A stretch of DNA of 14,935 bases, taken from Capsaspora owczarzaki ATCC 30864 (taxonomy: Eukaryota; Opisthokonta; Filasterea). The notes beneath the pieces were generated by a model. The model was not told the DNA's origin, searched no databases, and saw only the letters and a program-made list of their open reading frames with translations. Positions 1 to 7,554 of this stretch are shown piece by piece (the stretch's first letter is position 1; the number at the start of each line of letters is the position of its first letter). The DNA lies in assembly GCF_000151315.2 (NCBI RefSeq), contig NW_011887294.1:1607024-1621958 (forward strand), in the 5' to 3' direction. Both the position numbers and the translations under genes were made by a program.

Positions 1-177
1 TTTTCCTCTGAGGAACGGAAATGAGTTTCTTGGAGCATGATGATCGTGGCGTCCTTGCCGAGCGTTTCGGCTAAGGACGGTTGGAAGGCCAGGGCCATGC
101 ATGGGGGATTCCGGGAACAGGGAAGGCCTCATGGTCTTGGCATTCCAACTACAGATTTTGATTGGAGGAACCGACAT
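1..177 (-). pseudogene. LINE ORF2, N-terminus of the APE-like endonuclease (partial, frameshifted)
   Basis: ORF2 begins at the ATG at 177 (MSVPPIKICSWNAKTM). The stretch I-K-I-C-S-W-N is the usual first strand of an APE-type LINE endonuclease, with the metal-coordinating Asn. About 38 codons later, in a different frame, comes DATIIMLQETHFRSSEE (about positions 2-60), the second endonuclease motif, whose QETH glutamate is catalytic in the family. The two motifs lie in different frames, so a one-base indel sits between about 60 and 135; runs of C there are candidates. The start overlaps the ORF1 stop codon (149-151) by 29 nt in another frame, an arrangement known in LINEs that use coupled translation. 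The protein would nick target DNA and prime reverse transcription. The window ends after about 59 codons, so integrity of the rest is unknown. Confidence 0.75.
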
Positions 178-2250
178 CTTGATCCGGAGCGCCGGGAGGC
201 GCGGAGGATTGGTCGGGTGGCAGGCTGGTGACCTGCGAGGAGGACTGCTCAACATGCGTGGTGGACTCCGAGGGGTCAGCCCGGAAGGCTTTGTTGGCGT
301 GACCCGAGGGAGAGCTGTCTGCCGAGCGGAGGCGAACGCGCGTCGATGAGGGAGTGGCGAGGCCCTCAGACTGCGACTGGGACGCTGTGGACGGGTGCAT
401 CGCTGTGTGCACCCCCGCCGAAAAGGGAGTGGAGGCGCTCGATGGCGGCGGCCACTGAGGGAAAATGGAGATAGACCCGGCACGGCTGCGAGACACAGTT
501 GGCGTGGAGCTGGCGGACGGAGTCCTAGAGCTCGCAGATGGAGTGCTGGCGCCAGAGGGCCTGGGGTGGGCCACTGCAGCGCCGGTCGAGTTTGCACGAG
601 GGCGCGTAGCTGTCGAGTCGGCTGGTGCGGCAGCTGGGGCCGTGGGCGCAGCCGAAGGGACCGTGCGGGAGGGGCCAGAGGCAGAGGCAGGCGCACCCGA
701 GGGAGCAGACGGGCCAGCAGCCGACGCTGCCGGAGCCGCGGCAGCAGGCGCGGCAGCGGAGGAAGATGATGCGGCCTGACGGGCTGCTACGTTAGAGGCA
801 GCGCCAGGAGCGGTCGCAGAGGAGAGAAGAGCCTGCGCATTGGATTGAGATGGTGCGAGGCTTGAGGTGCTCGTGGCCGACGCTGAGGTCGACGGCTGAG
901 AAGATTGGCTCGCGGAGGCAGCGTGAGCAGTGCGCTGGGGTGTTAGGATCCCGGACTGGACAGGGAAGGGTACTCAGATGTTGGCGCAAGACAGGACAAG
1001 GAATTGGGGATTTTGGGGATTTAATAAAGACAAGACAAGAAAGGATCCGAATCGAATCAGGTTGATCAAATTTTGACGACTGACAGACAAACATATTTGT
1101 CATCATCAAATCAGAAAATCAGAGCAAGACAAATCAGAGCAAGACAGGAGAAAATCAGGAAGAAAGACAAGGGTGAGAAAACATGCAAGACATCATTCAA
1201 AGTGGCAGGTTGCATCCAGAAACCTGACATGGGGGCGCGCGCTGGAACGAGAGCTGCGCTTCCTCTTGAGCTTGCTGGGGTTGTGGCTGCAGAACCTGGG
1301 GTTGTGGTGGCCGGAGAGGCCCTCGCCTAGGCACCAGCTACACGCCGGGGCCTGGGTGCACTTTTCTCTGGTGTGCTCGGTGGTCTTGCAGTAGCAGCAG
1401 CCATGCAGTTGGTTTTTGCAGGAGAGGAAGACATGGTCCTCTTTGCCGATGGCGATGGAATAGGGAACTCGCTTGGCATACTCCTTCAGCTGCGACTCGT
1501 CGCCGAAGGCCACCAGGTGCCCGGAGCCGTCGTTGAACCCGTCTTTGGTAAGGGTGAACTTGAGCTCAGAGAAGTTGATTCCCAAAGCCTTGGAGAACAT
1601 CTTGCAGAGGTTCTCTGCAGGAGTGGCATATGGGCAGTTGCGGAAATGGACCTGAAAGGTGAAAACAGGTGTGGACGGCCTGATGGTGGCCTTGCCAACC
1701 ATAATGCCGCTTAAGGCGAGGGTGCTAGCGTGATCCGCTCGAGCCACCGTGAAAAGGAAGTAAGCAGCCCTCTCGATAATGATGGGCTGGGGGTTGAATT
1801 GGGAGCGAGCAGCATTGGCAAGCGTGGTCAGATCCAGAGTGGGATGTTCTCTCTTGTAGATTTTGAACACGGTATCCTTGTAGAACTCCGGAAGAGACGT
1901 GAAGTCGGGGGAGGTACGGGGGGCCTCCATGGTCAACCGTAGTACGGCGGGCGGCTGCGTTAGCGTAGCTCATTGAGGGCGCCGCCTGCGAGGACGACGC
2001 AGCGGTCGAGCTCGCCGCGGTGGGCTGGGAGCTGGGATGCTGTTGTTGAGAGAGGTTTGCACTCGAGCTCGGGGGAGCGAGGGCGGTGGAGGGGGCGGCG
2101 GCAGCAGGAGCAGCGGCAGGAGCCAGAAAAGTGGTGATGCGCGCTTGCTGCGGCCCGCGGGGTTGAGCGGTTGCGTCCAGGTCCGCTGGATGCGCGGCGT
2201 TGGCGGGACCGCCTGATGTGTCCAATCGGGGAGGCCACGGCGCCGGGCAT
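149..2250 (-). pseudogene. LINE ORF1, gag-like zinc-knuckle protein, split by a solo LTR and frameshifted
   Basis: ORF1 proteins of LINEs bind element RNA and form the particle used in retrotransposition. The clearest part is at 1193-1936: a mixed alpha/beta region, then C-X2-C-X4-H-X4-C (CCYCKTTEHTREKC, about 1360-1401), then a second knuckle, C-X2-C-X8-H-X4-C (about 1289-1345). A basic KLKRKRSSRSS patch follows. The LTR at 941-1229 introduces a stop at 1193-1195. Beyond it, 940-149 continues in the same frame as a long Ser/Ala/Pro-rich tail ending in TAG at 149-151. Upstream, 2225-1940 reads as an Ala/Gln/Ser-rich N-terminus in another frame, so one frameshift lies near 1935-1975. A second is needed to reach the only sensible ATG, at 2250. 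Ignoring the LTR and one target copy, ORF1 would be about 600 codons. It is probably not expressed as a full protein. Confidence 0.7.
941..1229 (+). mobile_element. Solo LTR, 289 bp, with TGGGG target-site duplication
   Basis: The segment begins TGTTAGGATCCCGG and ends CCAGAAACCTGACA, the TG...CA termini of an LTR. It is flanked by identical 5-bp repeats, TGGGG at 936-940 and TGGGG at 1230-1234. An AATAAA at 1023-1028 supports plus orientation. Removing the LTR and one TGGGG restores an uninterrupted minus-strand LINE ORF1 frame across the site, independent evidence that these are the true ends. No internal region or second LTR is present, so this is a recombined solo LTR. Both termini recur in the 49-bp element at 4660-4708, and the 5' end recurs at about 6190-6270. 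Confidence 0.88.
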
Positions 2251-2334
2251 GGGGAAGAGAGGAGAAGGAAGAGGGGAGAGAGAGAAAAGGGAATGAGAGA
2301 AGAAAAAAAGCAAAAGGAGGAAAAAAAAAGAGGA

Positions 2335-3342
2335 CTCGCCAGTCTTCAGGCCGTCCTCCACGTACTTCCTCAGGGCTTCCTCCTTGCTATGGCCAAACTT
2401 GCGGTTCGGGTCACACCTGAGCTGCTTGGACGGGTCGATACGGATCACCGCATCAAAACCAGGTCGGCTCACGGGCAGCTTCTTGGGTCCGCTCGGTTCA
2501 AAACGATCAGCGAACTCTGCGTACGCCTCGGGCAGAACCACCTCCAGCGCATCGGCCGCCGCGACCAAACGCACAAGCAAACGCCGTTTCTGTCGCCTCC
2601 GACGTCGCCGGAACGCCACCACCGACGACGGCAACCTCGCCTTCGACGCTTCCCGCTGGATCGCCACCGGCGCTGGCTTGGTCCCTGTCACCACTGGCTT
2701 CGCCTCATCCGCTGCTGCCGCTGGCTTGGCCTCTGTCGCCGCCGCTGGCTCGGCCCCTGTCGCTGCCATTGGCCGAGCCTCGCCCTGCGCCGGCTTGGCT
2801 TCTTCCGCTGCCACTGGTCTGGCCTCGTCCTGAGCCTTCGTCTCTTGTGCCACCGCCGGCTTAGCCTCGTCCCGCGCTACTTGCGCCACCGCTGGTTTAG
2901 CCTTATGTTAGGTATCTGACCAATTTGCCCATGTCAACTTCGACGAGTTGACATTGTACCTTTTTAGGTCAGTTGGTTTTGGGAGGGCAAACTCAATCCC
3001 TAACAGCTGGTGGACCGCCGGGGGTGAGACTGCTGGGGGTGGGACCGACGATGACGAAGCCAGCTTTTGCGGCTCGACGTCCGTTTCAGTTTTGATTTCG
3101 CCGCCTTGACCCTGGTGCGCTTCCGTCAGATCCTTCAGATCTTCATCCTGTTGAGGTGTCTCCTCGTCGTCCTTGGAATCTCCTTCCAGATCGGAGTTCT
3201 CGAGCTCCAAAGCCGCGAGCTGCGCCTGAAGACGCGCGATCTTCTCTTTTCTCGCCGCCCTCTGTTTCCTCGTGTGTGCCGCGGGGCCTGCGCTTGCCTC
3301 AGCGCTAGTCGAAGCGCTGGTTGGAATGGTTACAACAGACAT
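2335..3342 (-). pseudogene. Ty3/gypsy-type gag-pol remnant, internally deleted
   Basis: Starting at the ATG at 3342, the reading has an Ala/Ser/Thr-rich start and a charged coiled-coil-like stretch (KQRAARKEKIARLQAQLAAL, with acidic residues after it). Then comes a capsid-like segment (PKPTDLKRYNVNSSKLTWAN), interrupted by a single TAA at 2908-2910. The same frame continues through imperfect E/D-A-K-P repeats (about 2700-2900) into LPEAYAEFADRF and EEALRKYVEDGLKTGE. These are the conserved N-terminal edge of the Ty3/gypsy reverse transcriptase (family knowledge: LP-x-x-Y-x-E-F-A-D and E-A-L-R-x-Y). Most of gag and the protease are missing, and the palm domain is cut off at about 2335 by the LINE. 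It is a dead fragment. The capsid assignment is weaker than the RT assignment. Confidence 0.68.
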
Positions 3343-3400
3343 CGGGTGACTGTAGTCAGAGTCTGCAATGTGTAAGACCTTGGTAGGGTTAGCCAGGCAA

Positions 3401-3573
3401 TGTTGTTGTAAAGTGTTTTATTTCACTTTGCAGACTGAACTGCAATTCCAAATGCATGCAAATAAACAATACAAAGACATCAACGCCGAGTCTTCTTAGC
3501 AAAGAACGACCCAGTCGGGACCGCAGAGCCTGCGGGTCCGACGCAAACTGATGGTAATTAAACATATCCGACA
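3401..3573 (-). mobile_element. Candidate 5' LTR of the gypsy remnant
   Basis: On the minus strand this non-coding stretch directly precedes the gag-like start at 3342. It opens with TGTCGGATATG at 3573, contains AATAAA (3417-3422) and ends TACAACAACA at 3401. A longer version ending CTTACA at 3371 also fits TG...CA termini. No second copy is in the window, no target duplication can be tested, and no convincing tRNA-complementary primer site follows, so the call rests on position and termini. If correct, the LTR begins inside the last codons of the LRR gene: the last four residues and the stop would be LTR-derived. Confidence 0.35.
3417..3422 (-). terminator. Putative AATAAA polyadenylation signal downstream of the LRR gene
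   Basis: A minus-strand AATAAA lies about 136 nt after the LRR gene's stop codon (3558-3560). No other AATAAA was noticed between. It lies in the candidate gypsy LTR, so the host transcript may end in a retroelement signal. Poly(A) signal use in this organism is not established by the sequence. Confidence 0.35.
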
Positions 3574-5883
3574 TAAAGAGTTTGCAACATCGCATAGCAA
3601 GTGCGAACTTGAACTTGCCAACCTTCGCGCATTTGTCGGACGATGGGATGATTCACTTGCTCGATTGCCAAAAACTCAACGGTCGAATCGTCGGAAGTCG
3701 GGTTTGCAGCACGTTCGTATCGAATAGCACCTTGCTCGTCTCGGATAACCAATTCAACAACGCTGTTGGGTTTGGCGTAGGGATGGTGCCCCAGATCACG
3801 AAGCACTTGAATCGATTTCACTCGGCTCGAATTTCCATCGATGTTCCGAGGAACTGTGACTCCAAGAATGCTTTTGGGAAGTGCACCGGAACCCATGATG
3901 GGTTGCATGCTTTTCTGCACGCCTTGCCAGTACAAGGCTTGGTCCATAATGAACTCGGCTATCTCCGCGGGTAATGCTGGAAGAGATGCCGATTGATCAT
4001 GCAGCTCTGGTTCGCGGGTCAACAAGCGGAACACGGAGTGGAGGTCTTCAGCCTTTGCGAATCGTGGGAGTAAGGAGAACACACGACTACGAATCCCGTC
4101 GCAATAGCTGCGCAAGTGATTAATCATCAGGCCATTGCATGAATCTTGGTTGAAGGATTTCATTTACAGGAACAAGCAACGTACCATTCCAGAGGACGGT
4201 TGACTTTGCTTGTCTCATCGAACGCTTGAACAGCAGCATTGCTGGTGCAATTCGTTTGGAGACTGTCGCTTAATGGGTGAGCAAAATGACCACGTAGCAA
4301 AGCCTCGCCCAATGTGCGAGACGAGCAACTTACCAGAACTCAGTCACTGTCGTGTTCACCATGAGTGCTTCAGCCATCGCCTTTGCTCCAACATCGCCAA
4401 CGTGATTCGCACCCAAGCTGTCCATGGCACGACAAAGAACCGTTACTGGTGCCTGGTGCATCAATCTCTCGCCTGCATCAGGTCAAGCACAATGCCTTAC
4501 TAGACCTTAGTTACCGTCTTGTTCACTTTGAGTGCCTCAGCAATCGCCTTCGCCCCGACGTCGCCAACCAGATTCTGGTGCAAACTGTCCGTTCCCTCCA
4601 TCGGTGAGCACTCCGAACGCCTTTTGTTGTATCTCCCATTCACTCGGCAATGGCCTCCGTGTTAGGATCCCGGGTTCAAAGTGGCAGGTTGCGTTCAGAA
4701 ACTTGACACTCCGCTCCCGCATCGTCAATCTGATTCGAGCTTAAACTGCTCATCTCCGTCCAGCAGTGAGTACTCTGAATACATCCACCGGATCGTCCAC
4801 TCACATGCACCAATCAAAGCAAGATAGATGCCTTACTCGAGCTTCCTCAATGTTTTGTTCAGCTTGAGCGCCGCAGCAATCGCCAGTGCTCCAGCATCGC
4901 CAATCTCATTCAGACCCAGGCTATCCCTTCAATGAGCACTCTGAATGCACTCGGCTGAATCACCCACTCATACGCATCAGTGACCACGGGAAATGCCTTA
5001 CTCGAGCTCGGCCAGGGTCCTGTTCACTTTGAGTGCTTCAGCAATCGCCTCAGCCCCAGCATCGCCAATCGCAGTGCAGTCCAGACTGCTCCATCCCCTC
5101 CCCTTCAATGAGCACTCTGAGTGCACTCACATTGCATTAGTCAAAGTGCGATATGCCTTACCCGAGGCGCCTCAGCGCCGTGTTCACTTCAAGTGCCTCG
5201 GCAATCGCCTTTGCTCCAGCATGGCCAATCCGATTCGAATTGAGACTGTCCGTTCCCTTCCATCAGTGAGCACTCTGAATGCCCTCAGTGGAGTCACCCA
5301 CTCCCAAGCATCAGTCAACGTGAGATGACCTACTGAATATAAGTCAGCACTGTGTTCACTTTGAGTGTCTCAGCAATCGCCTGCGCGCCATCAACTCCAA
5401 TCTGATTTTGGTACAAACTGATCGTCCCTCGTTCAGTGAGCACTCTCAATGCCCTCTGTTGAAGTCACTCACTCATCTGCAATCAATCGAAGGGAGATGT
5501 TTTACTTGAGCTCCGACACGGTCCAGTTCACTTTGAGTGTCTCAGCAATTGCCCGCGCTCCAGCATCGCGAATCCGATTCCTCCACAAACTGTCCATCCC
5601 CTCCATCAATGAGCACACTGAATATTATCACTAAATTCGTCTACTTGCATGCATCGGGACAAGTGAGATGACTTACGAGAGCCCAGTCACCGTCGTAGTG
5701 ACTTTGAGTGCCTCAGCAATCGCCCGCGCACCAGCTTCGTCAATCTCACGCTTCCGCAGACTGGTTGGTGTATTTCATTTGGTCAACGCGCTGTCGCACC
5801 TTGCTTCCAAGGAATACGGTTGTTTCTTACTCGAGTGTTCCACTCGTATTTCGGACTGCGTCATACAACTCGCGCTCTGTCAT
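3558..5883 (-). CDS. Leucine-rich-repeat (RI/NOD3-like) protein, 11 exons, about 450 aa
   Basis: Exons: 5883-5831, 5760-5677, 5589-5506, 5417-5334, 5245-5162, 5085-5002, 4920-4837, 4584-4501, 4417-4334, 4262-4185 and 4107-3558. They join in frame (1353 nt). Exon 1 encodes MTERELYDAVRNTSGTL. Eight exons of exactly 84 nt each encode one 28-residue repeat of the form L-x-x-N-x-I-G-D-A-G-A-x-A-I-A-E-A-L-K-V-N-x-T-L. A 78-nt exon holds a degenerate ninth repeat. The last exon encodes about 183 residues I cannot assign; it contains LPAEIAEFIMDQALYW, reminiscent of F-box-like helices, and a beta-rich end. All introns are phase 2 with GTAAG/GTAGG/GTAC-type donors and CAG or TAG acceptors. The repeats resemble ribonuclease-inhibitor-type LRRs, which bind proteins. 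There is no signal peptide or TM segment, so it is probably cytoplasmic. One further LRR exon (4585-4745) is broken and left out; including it would truncate the protein. The start is chosen because its donor phase matches. Confidence 0.8.
4585..4745 (-). pseudogene. Broken LRR exon with adjoining intron remnant
   Basis: The acceptor (CAG before 4745) and the first half of the repeat (L-S-S-N-Q-I-D-D-A-G-A-E) are intact. A 49-bp insertion follows (4660-4708). The repeat then resumes as A-I-A-E (4643-4659) and stops. The rest of the exon, the splice donor and the first half of the following intron are missing, but the familiar intron 3' end (about 4585-4622) remains. So there are two lesions: the insertion and a deletion of roughly 80-90 bp compared with sister units. 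Having no donor, this exon cannot be spliced normally. Splicing 4837 to 4584 skips it and keeps phase 2. Confidence 0.8.
4660..4708 (+). mobile_element. 49-bp minimal solo LTR with CTCCG target-site duplication
   Basis: The insert starts TGTTAGGATCCCGG and ends GTTCAGAAACTTGACA, matching both ends of the 289-bp LTR at 941-1229 (first 14 bp identical, last 35 bp near-identical). About 240 bp of LTR interior are absent. Identical 5-bp repeats flank it: CTCCG at 4655-4659 and 4709-4713. It interrupts an LRR exon between the AGAE and AIAE parts of the repeat. It could be an LTR that shrank after insertion, or a very short family member that inserted as such; one copy cannot tell. Confidence 0.85.
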
Positions 5884-6189
5884 TCTTTGACGTCAAAACT
5901 TTCAAAACACACGGGCTGTTCCAGTCAGAGGTTGTTGTTTTGCTTATTTTCGATGTCCACTCTACAAACCCATCTCTTAATCGCAGAGCGCGGAGCCCAG
6001 GTGGCATCAAACGCACGGGAACTGGCAGAAGCAACGCAAGACCCAAAAGAAAGAAAAGCAAGACTGAACGAAAAACTGCACGGAACTTGACCTGAAATCT
6101 CTCTTGAAGTGTACAGAATGGATGTGGATGTGTCCATTACTGAGAGTATAGTGAAGAATGAGGGGAGCACCGATTGGGGCAGAGCCCAG

Positions 6190-6270
6190 TTCGCAAAAGT
6201 ACCCAGTCCAATTTGTCATGTTTTGCGCCAACACCAAAGCACTGTACCTGTCCAGTCCGGGATCCTAACT
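6190..6270 (-). mobile_element. Degenerate relic of the TGTTAGGATCCCGG LTR family
   Basis: Read on the minus strand from 6270, the sequence holds GTTAGGATCCCGGACTGG followed by ACAGG, identical to 942-964. It then holds GTGTTGGCGCAAAACATGACA, which aligns to 978-999 after a small gap, and AATTGG shared with about 1000-1006. Similarity fades after that. The first base is A instead of T, and no flanking duplication was found. It lies in inverse orientation to the other two copies. It looks like a truncated or diverged LTR 5' part, but a shared promoter-like fragment is not excluded. Confidence 0.65.
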
Positions 6271-6354
6271 TTGTGCAATTGAGTTGTGGATCATTCGGTG
6301 TTGATGACTCATCTCACCCAACAAAAACACAGTTGGGAGATTTTGGTGTGTGCC

Positions 6355-6386
6355 TTTTTTTTTTCTTTTTTTTTCTTTTTTTTTTT
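6355..6386. repeat. Interrupted poly-T tract
   Basis: Three T runs (10, 9 and 11 nt) separated by single C residues. It could be a poly(A) tail remnant of a minus-strand retroinsertion or simple low-complexity sequence. No target duplication was found. Confidence 0.8.
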
Positions 6387-7379
6387 GTGAAAATTCGGAG
6401 TTGGGGATTGGATCGATGAGCCTGTCAAGCACGCTCTCGCAATCCTCGCGAAATAGAGCAAAATACCGTGCATACGACTCACAACGGCCGGAAAGCAAGC
6501 CTTAATACGAGAAACCGGCTCAACCCAAACCTCCGCCAATCTGATTCACGCATACCTCGACGTTGCAGCGATACCTGCTCCTTCTGAGCCAGCCCTTTTC
6601 AAAGTCAACCAGAAATATTATTGCCAACCCCTGGATCTAAAGCTTACGGTTGAATTTTGACCACAGGGCCGCAACATGACCAGATCGAACAGCGCCAAAT
6701 TTGTGGCTCGATAATGGCCTTTGTTTGATGTCCGTTCGAGATTTCGCCAAGCACGGTTTTAGCTTGTTTGTGTGCTTGTTTCTTTTGTCTTGTCGAGACC
6801 CACGCTAAAATGGGTTGTATCGCCGCGGTTCAATTTTTAGGGCGACATGCGGGGCGCAAACATACACCTCATAGAGCGACATTACCTGGCTCTAGAGCCA
6901 CTGAATTTCGCTTGGCTCAACGTCTCTCACAGGTCCATCTACACCGCGCACTAAGCACATTCTGCTGCGACACTGTCTGGTTCATAAAATTCAAGGGCTC
7001 CCAGGCGATGGATGCCACACGTTCATCGCCGTTCGCTTGAACAAGTGACTTGATTCACCTTTGTGACGAACTGGGCTCGTCCCCAATCGGTCTTCCCCTC
7101 ATTCTTCACAAAATTCATTAGTAACCGATACCTCCGCATTCAGTTCATCCGCTTCAGTAGTGATTCCAGGGCAAGTTACGGGGGTAAGGTCGGAACAGAC
7201 AGCTTCAATTTCATGATTTTTGCATTGATTCGACTGCTGTCCTGGGTTCAGCTGCGTACTGTACACTCCACCGAACCTCAAGTGGCCGTTTCTTCCTTTT
7301 AGCGAGTTGGCCGGTCATTCTTCCTTTCAATGAGTTTCTTTGGGTTTGGACACAGCATCATTCATTGGTAGAGTGTGTG

Positions 7380-7398
7380 TTTTTTTTTTTTTTTTTTT
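7380..7398. repeat. Poly-T tract (T19) upstream of the methyltransferase gene
   Basis: A 19-nt T run followed by AATAAAAC, 157 nt upstream of the chosen ATG at 7555. It probably lies in the promoter or 5' UTR. Rigid T tracts can exclude nucleosomes, so a promoter role is possible but inferred. Confidence 0.8.
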
Positions 7399-7554
7399 AA
7401 TAAAACACCTTCCTTGTCTTGCTCTTATCGTTCTTGGAGGGCAGAGCTCTCATTGAGCAATCACGTCTTGTTAGTGTCCTTTACTATTGTAATTCGCAAA
7501 CCCCCATACGAGTCAAGCCCAGTGTTCAGTCGTCTCGAGTCAGTTTCTGGTGGA

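Larger units (their letters stand above)
1..2334 (-). mobile_element. APE-type LINE retrotransposon, 5' part, decayed, runs off the left edge
   Basis: A minus-strand non-LTR element with a pyrimidine-rich leader (about 2250-2334), a gag-like ORF1 and the start of an endonuclease ORF2. The 3' part (rest of endonuclease, reverse transcriptase, tail) lies outside the window. The right boundary is placed at 2334 because the Ty3/gypsy reverse-transcriptase reading at higher coordinates stops matching its family right after GLKTGE, where the T-rich leader begins. This suggests the LINE inserted into an older gypsy copy. Frameshifts in both ORFs and a solo LTR inside ORF1 show the copy is dead. The lineage (L1/Tx1-like or another APE clade) cannot be set without the reverse transcriptase. 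Confidence 0.75.
4185..5760 (-). repeat. Tandem exon-plus-intron LRR units, about 160-172 bp period
   Basis: Ten copies of one module lie head to tail: an 84-nt LRR exon plus a 70-88-nt intron. The exon core (GGCGATTGCTGAGGCACTCA in its commonest form) is strongly conserved. The intron 3' halves are also alike, with G-C-A-T-T-C-A-G-A-G-T-G-C-T-C-A-C-T-G-A about 15-35 nt before the acceptor. The CTCAC/CTGAT part is a good branch-point candidate. Conservation of intron sequence shows that whole genomic units, not just coding sequence, were duplicated. Confidence 0.85.
5884..7554. other. Intergenic region upstream of the LRR and methyltransferase genes
   Basis: This 1.67-kb gap separates divergent genes and should hold both promoters. 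Contents: an LTR relic (about 6190-6270), an interrupted T-rich run (6355-6386; T10, T9 and T11 split by single C) and a T19 run at 7380-7398, 157 nt before the methyltransferase ATG. Open frames of 60-90 codons occur on both strands (for example at 5861-6237, 6768-7040 and 7063-7302). None shows a recognisable domain, sensible splice joins or composition like the flanking genes. No tRNA-like cloverleaf was noticed. Confidence 0.6.

Noticed and set aside
395-779. Plus-strand open frames of 104-124 codons
   Set aside because: They mirror the GC-rich Ser/Ala/Pro tail of LINE ORF1 on the other strand. Arg/Gly- and Ala/Gly-rich composition and no motif.
2200-2919. 239-codon plus-strand frame rich in Arg, Leu and Cys
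   Set aside because: Antisense of the gypsy E-A-K-P repeats and RT edge; its apparent repeats are the reverse reading of those repeats.
3371-3400. TGGCTAACCC (minus strand) as a tRNA primer-binding site after the LTR
   Set aside because: It begins TGG, but the implied tRNA 3' end does not resemble a normal acceptor stem plus T arm, so it was not annotated.
4993-5760. Plus-strand frames with recurring T-L-S-x-S-A-I-A
   Set aside because: Reverse reading of the LRR core A-I-A-E-A-L-K-V. The minus-strand model has matching splice signals and constant phase; the plus-strand frames are broken by stops.
4185-5760. Regularly spaced repeats resembling a CRISPR or satellite array
   Set aside because: The period is about 170 bp, the repeat is coding, and GT-AG signals flank each copy.
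6768-7302. Two plus-strand frames of 79-90 codons
   Set aside because: No recognisable domain, no shared splice join, and comparable frames exist on the other strand.
7375-7554. Upstream 60-codon extension of the methyltransferase frame
   Set aside because: It starts inside a T19 run and encodes an F-rich stretch, then unrelated residues. The ATG at 7555 begins normal coding composition.
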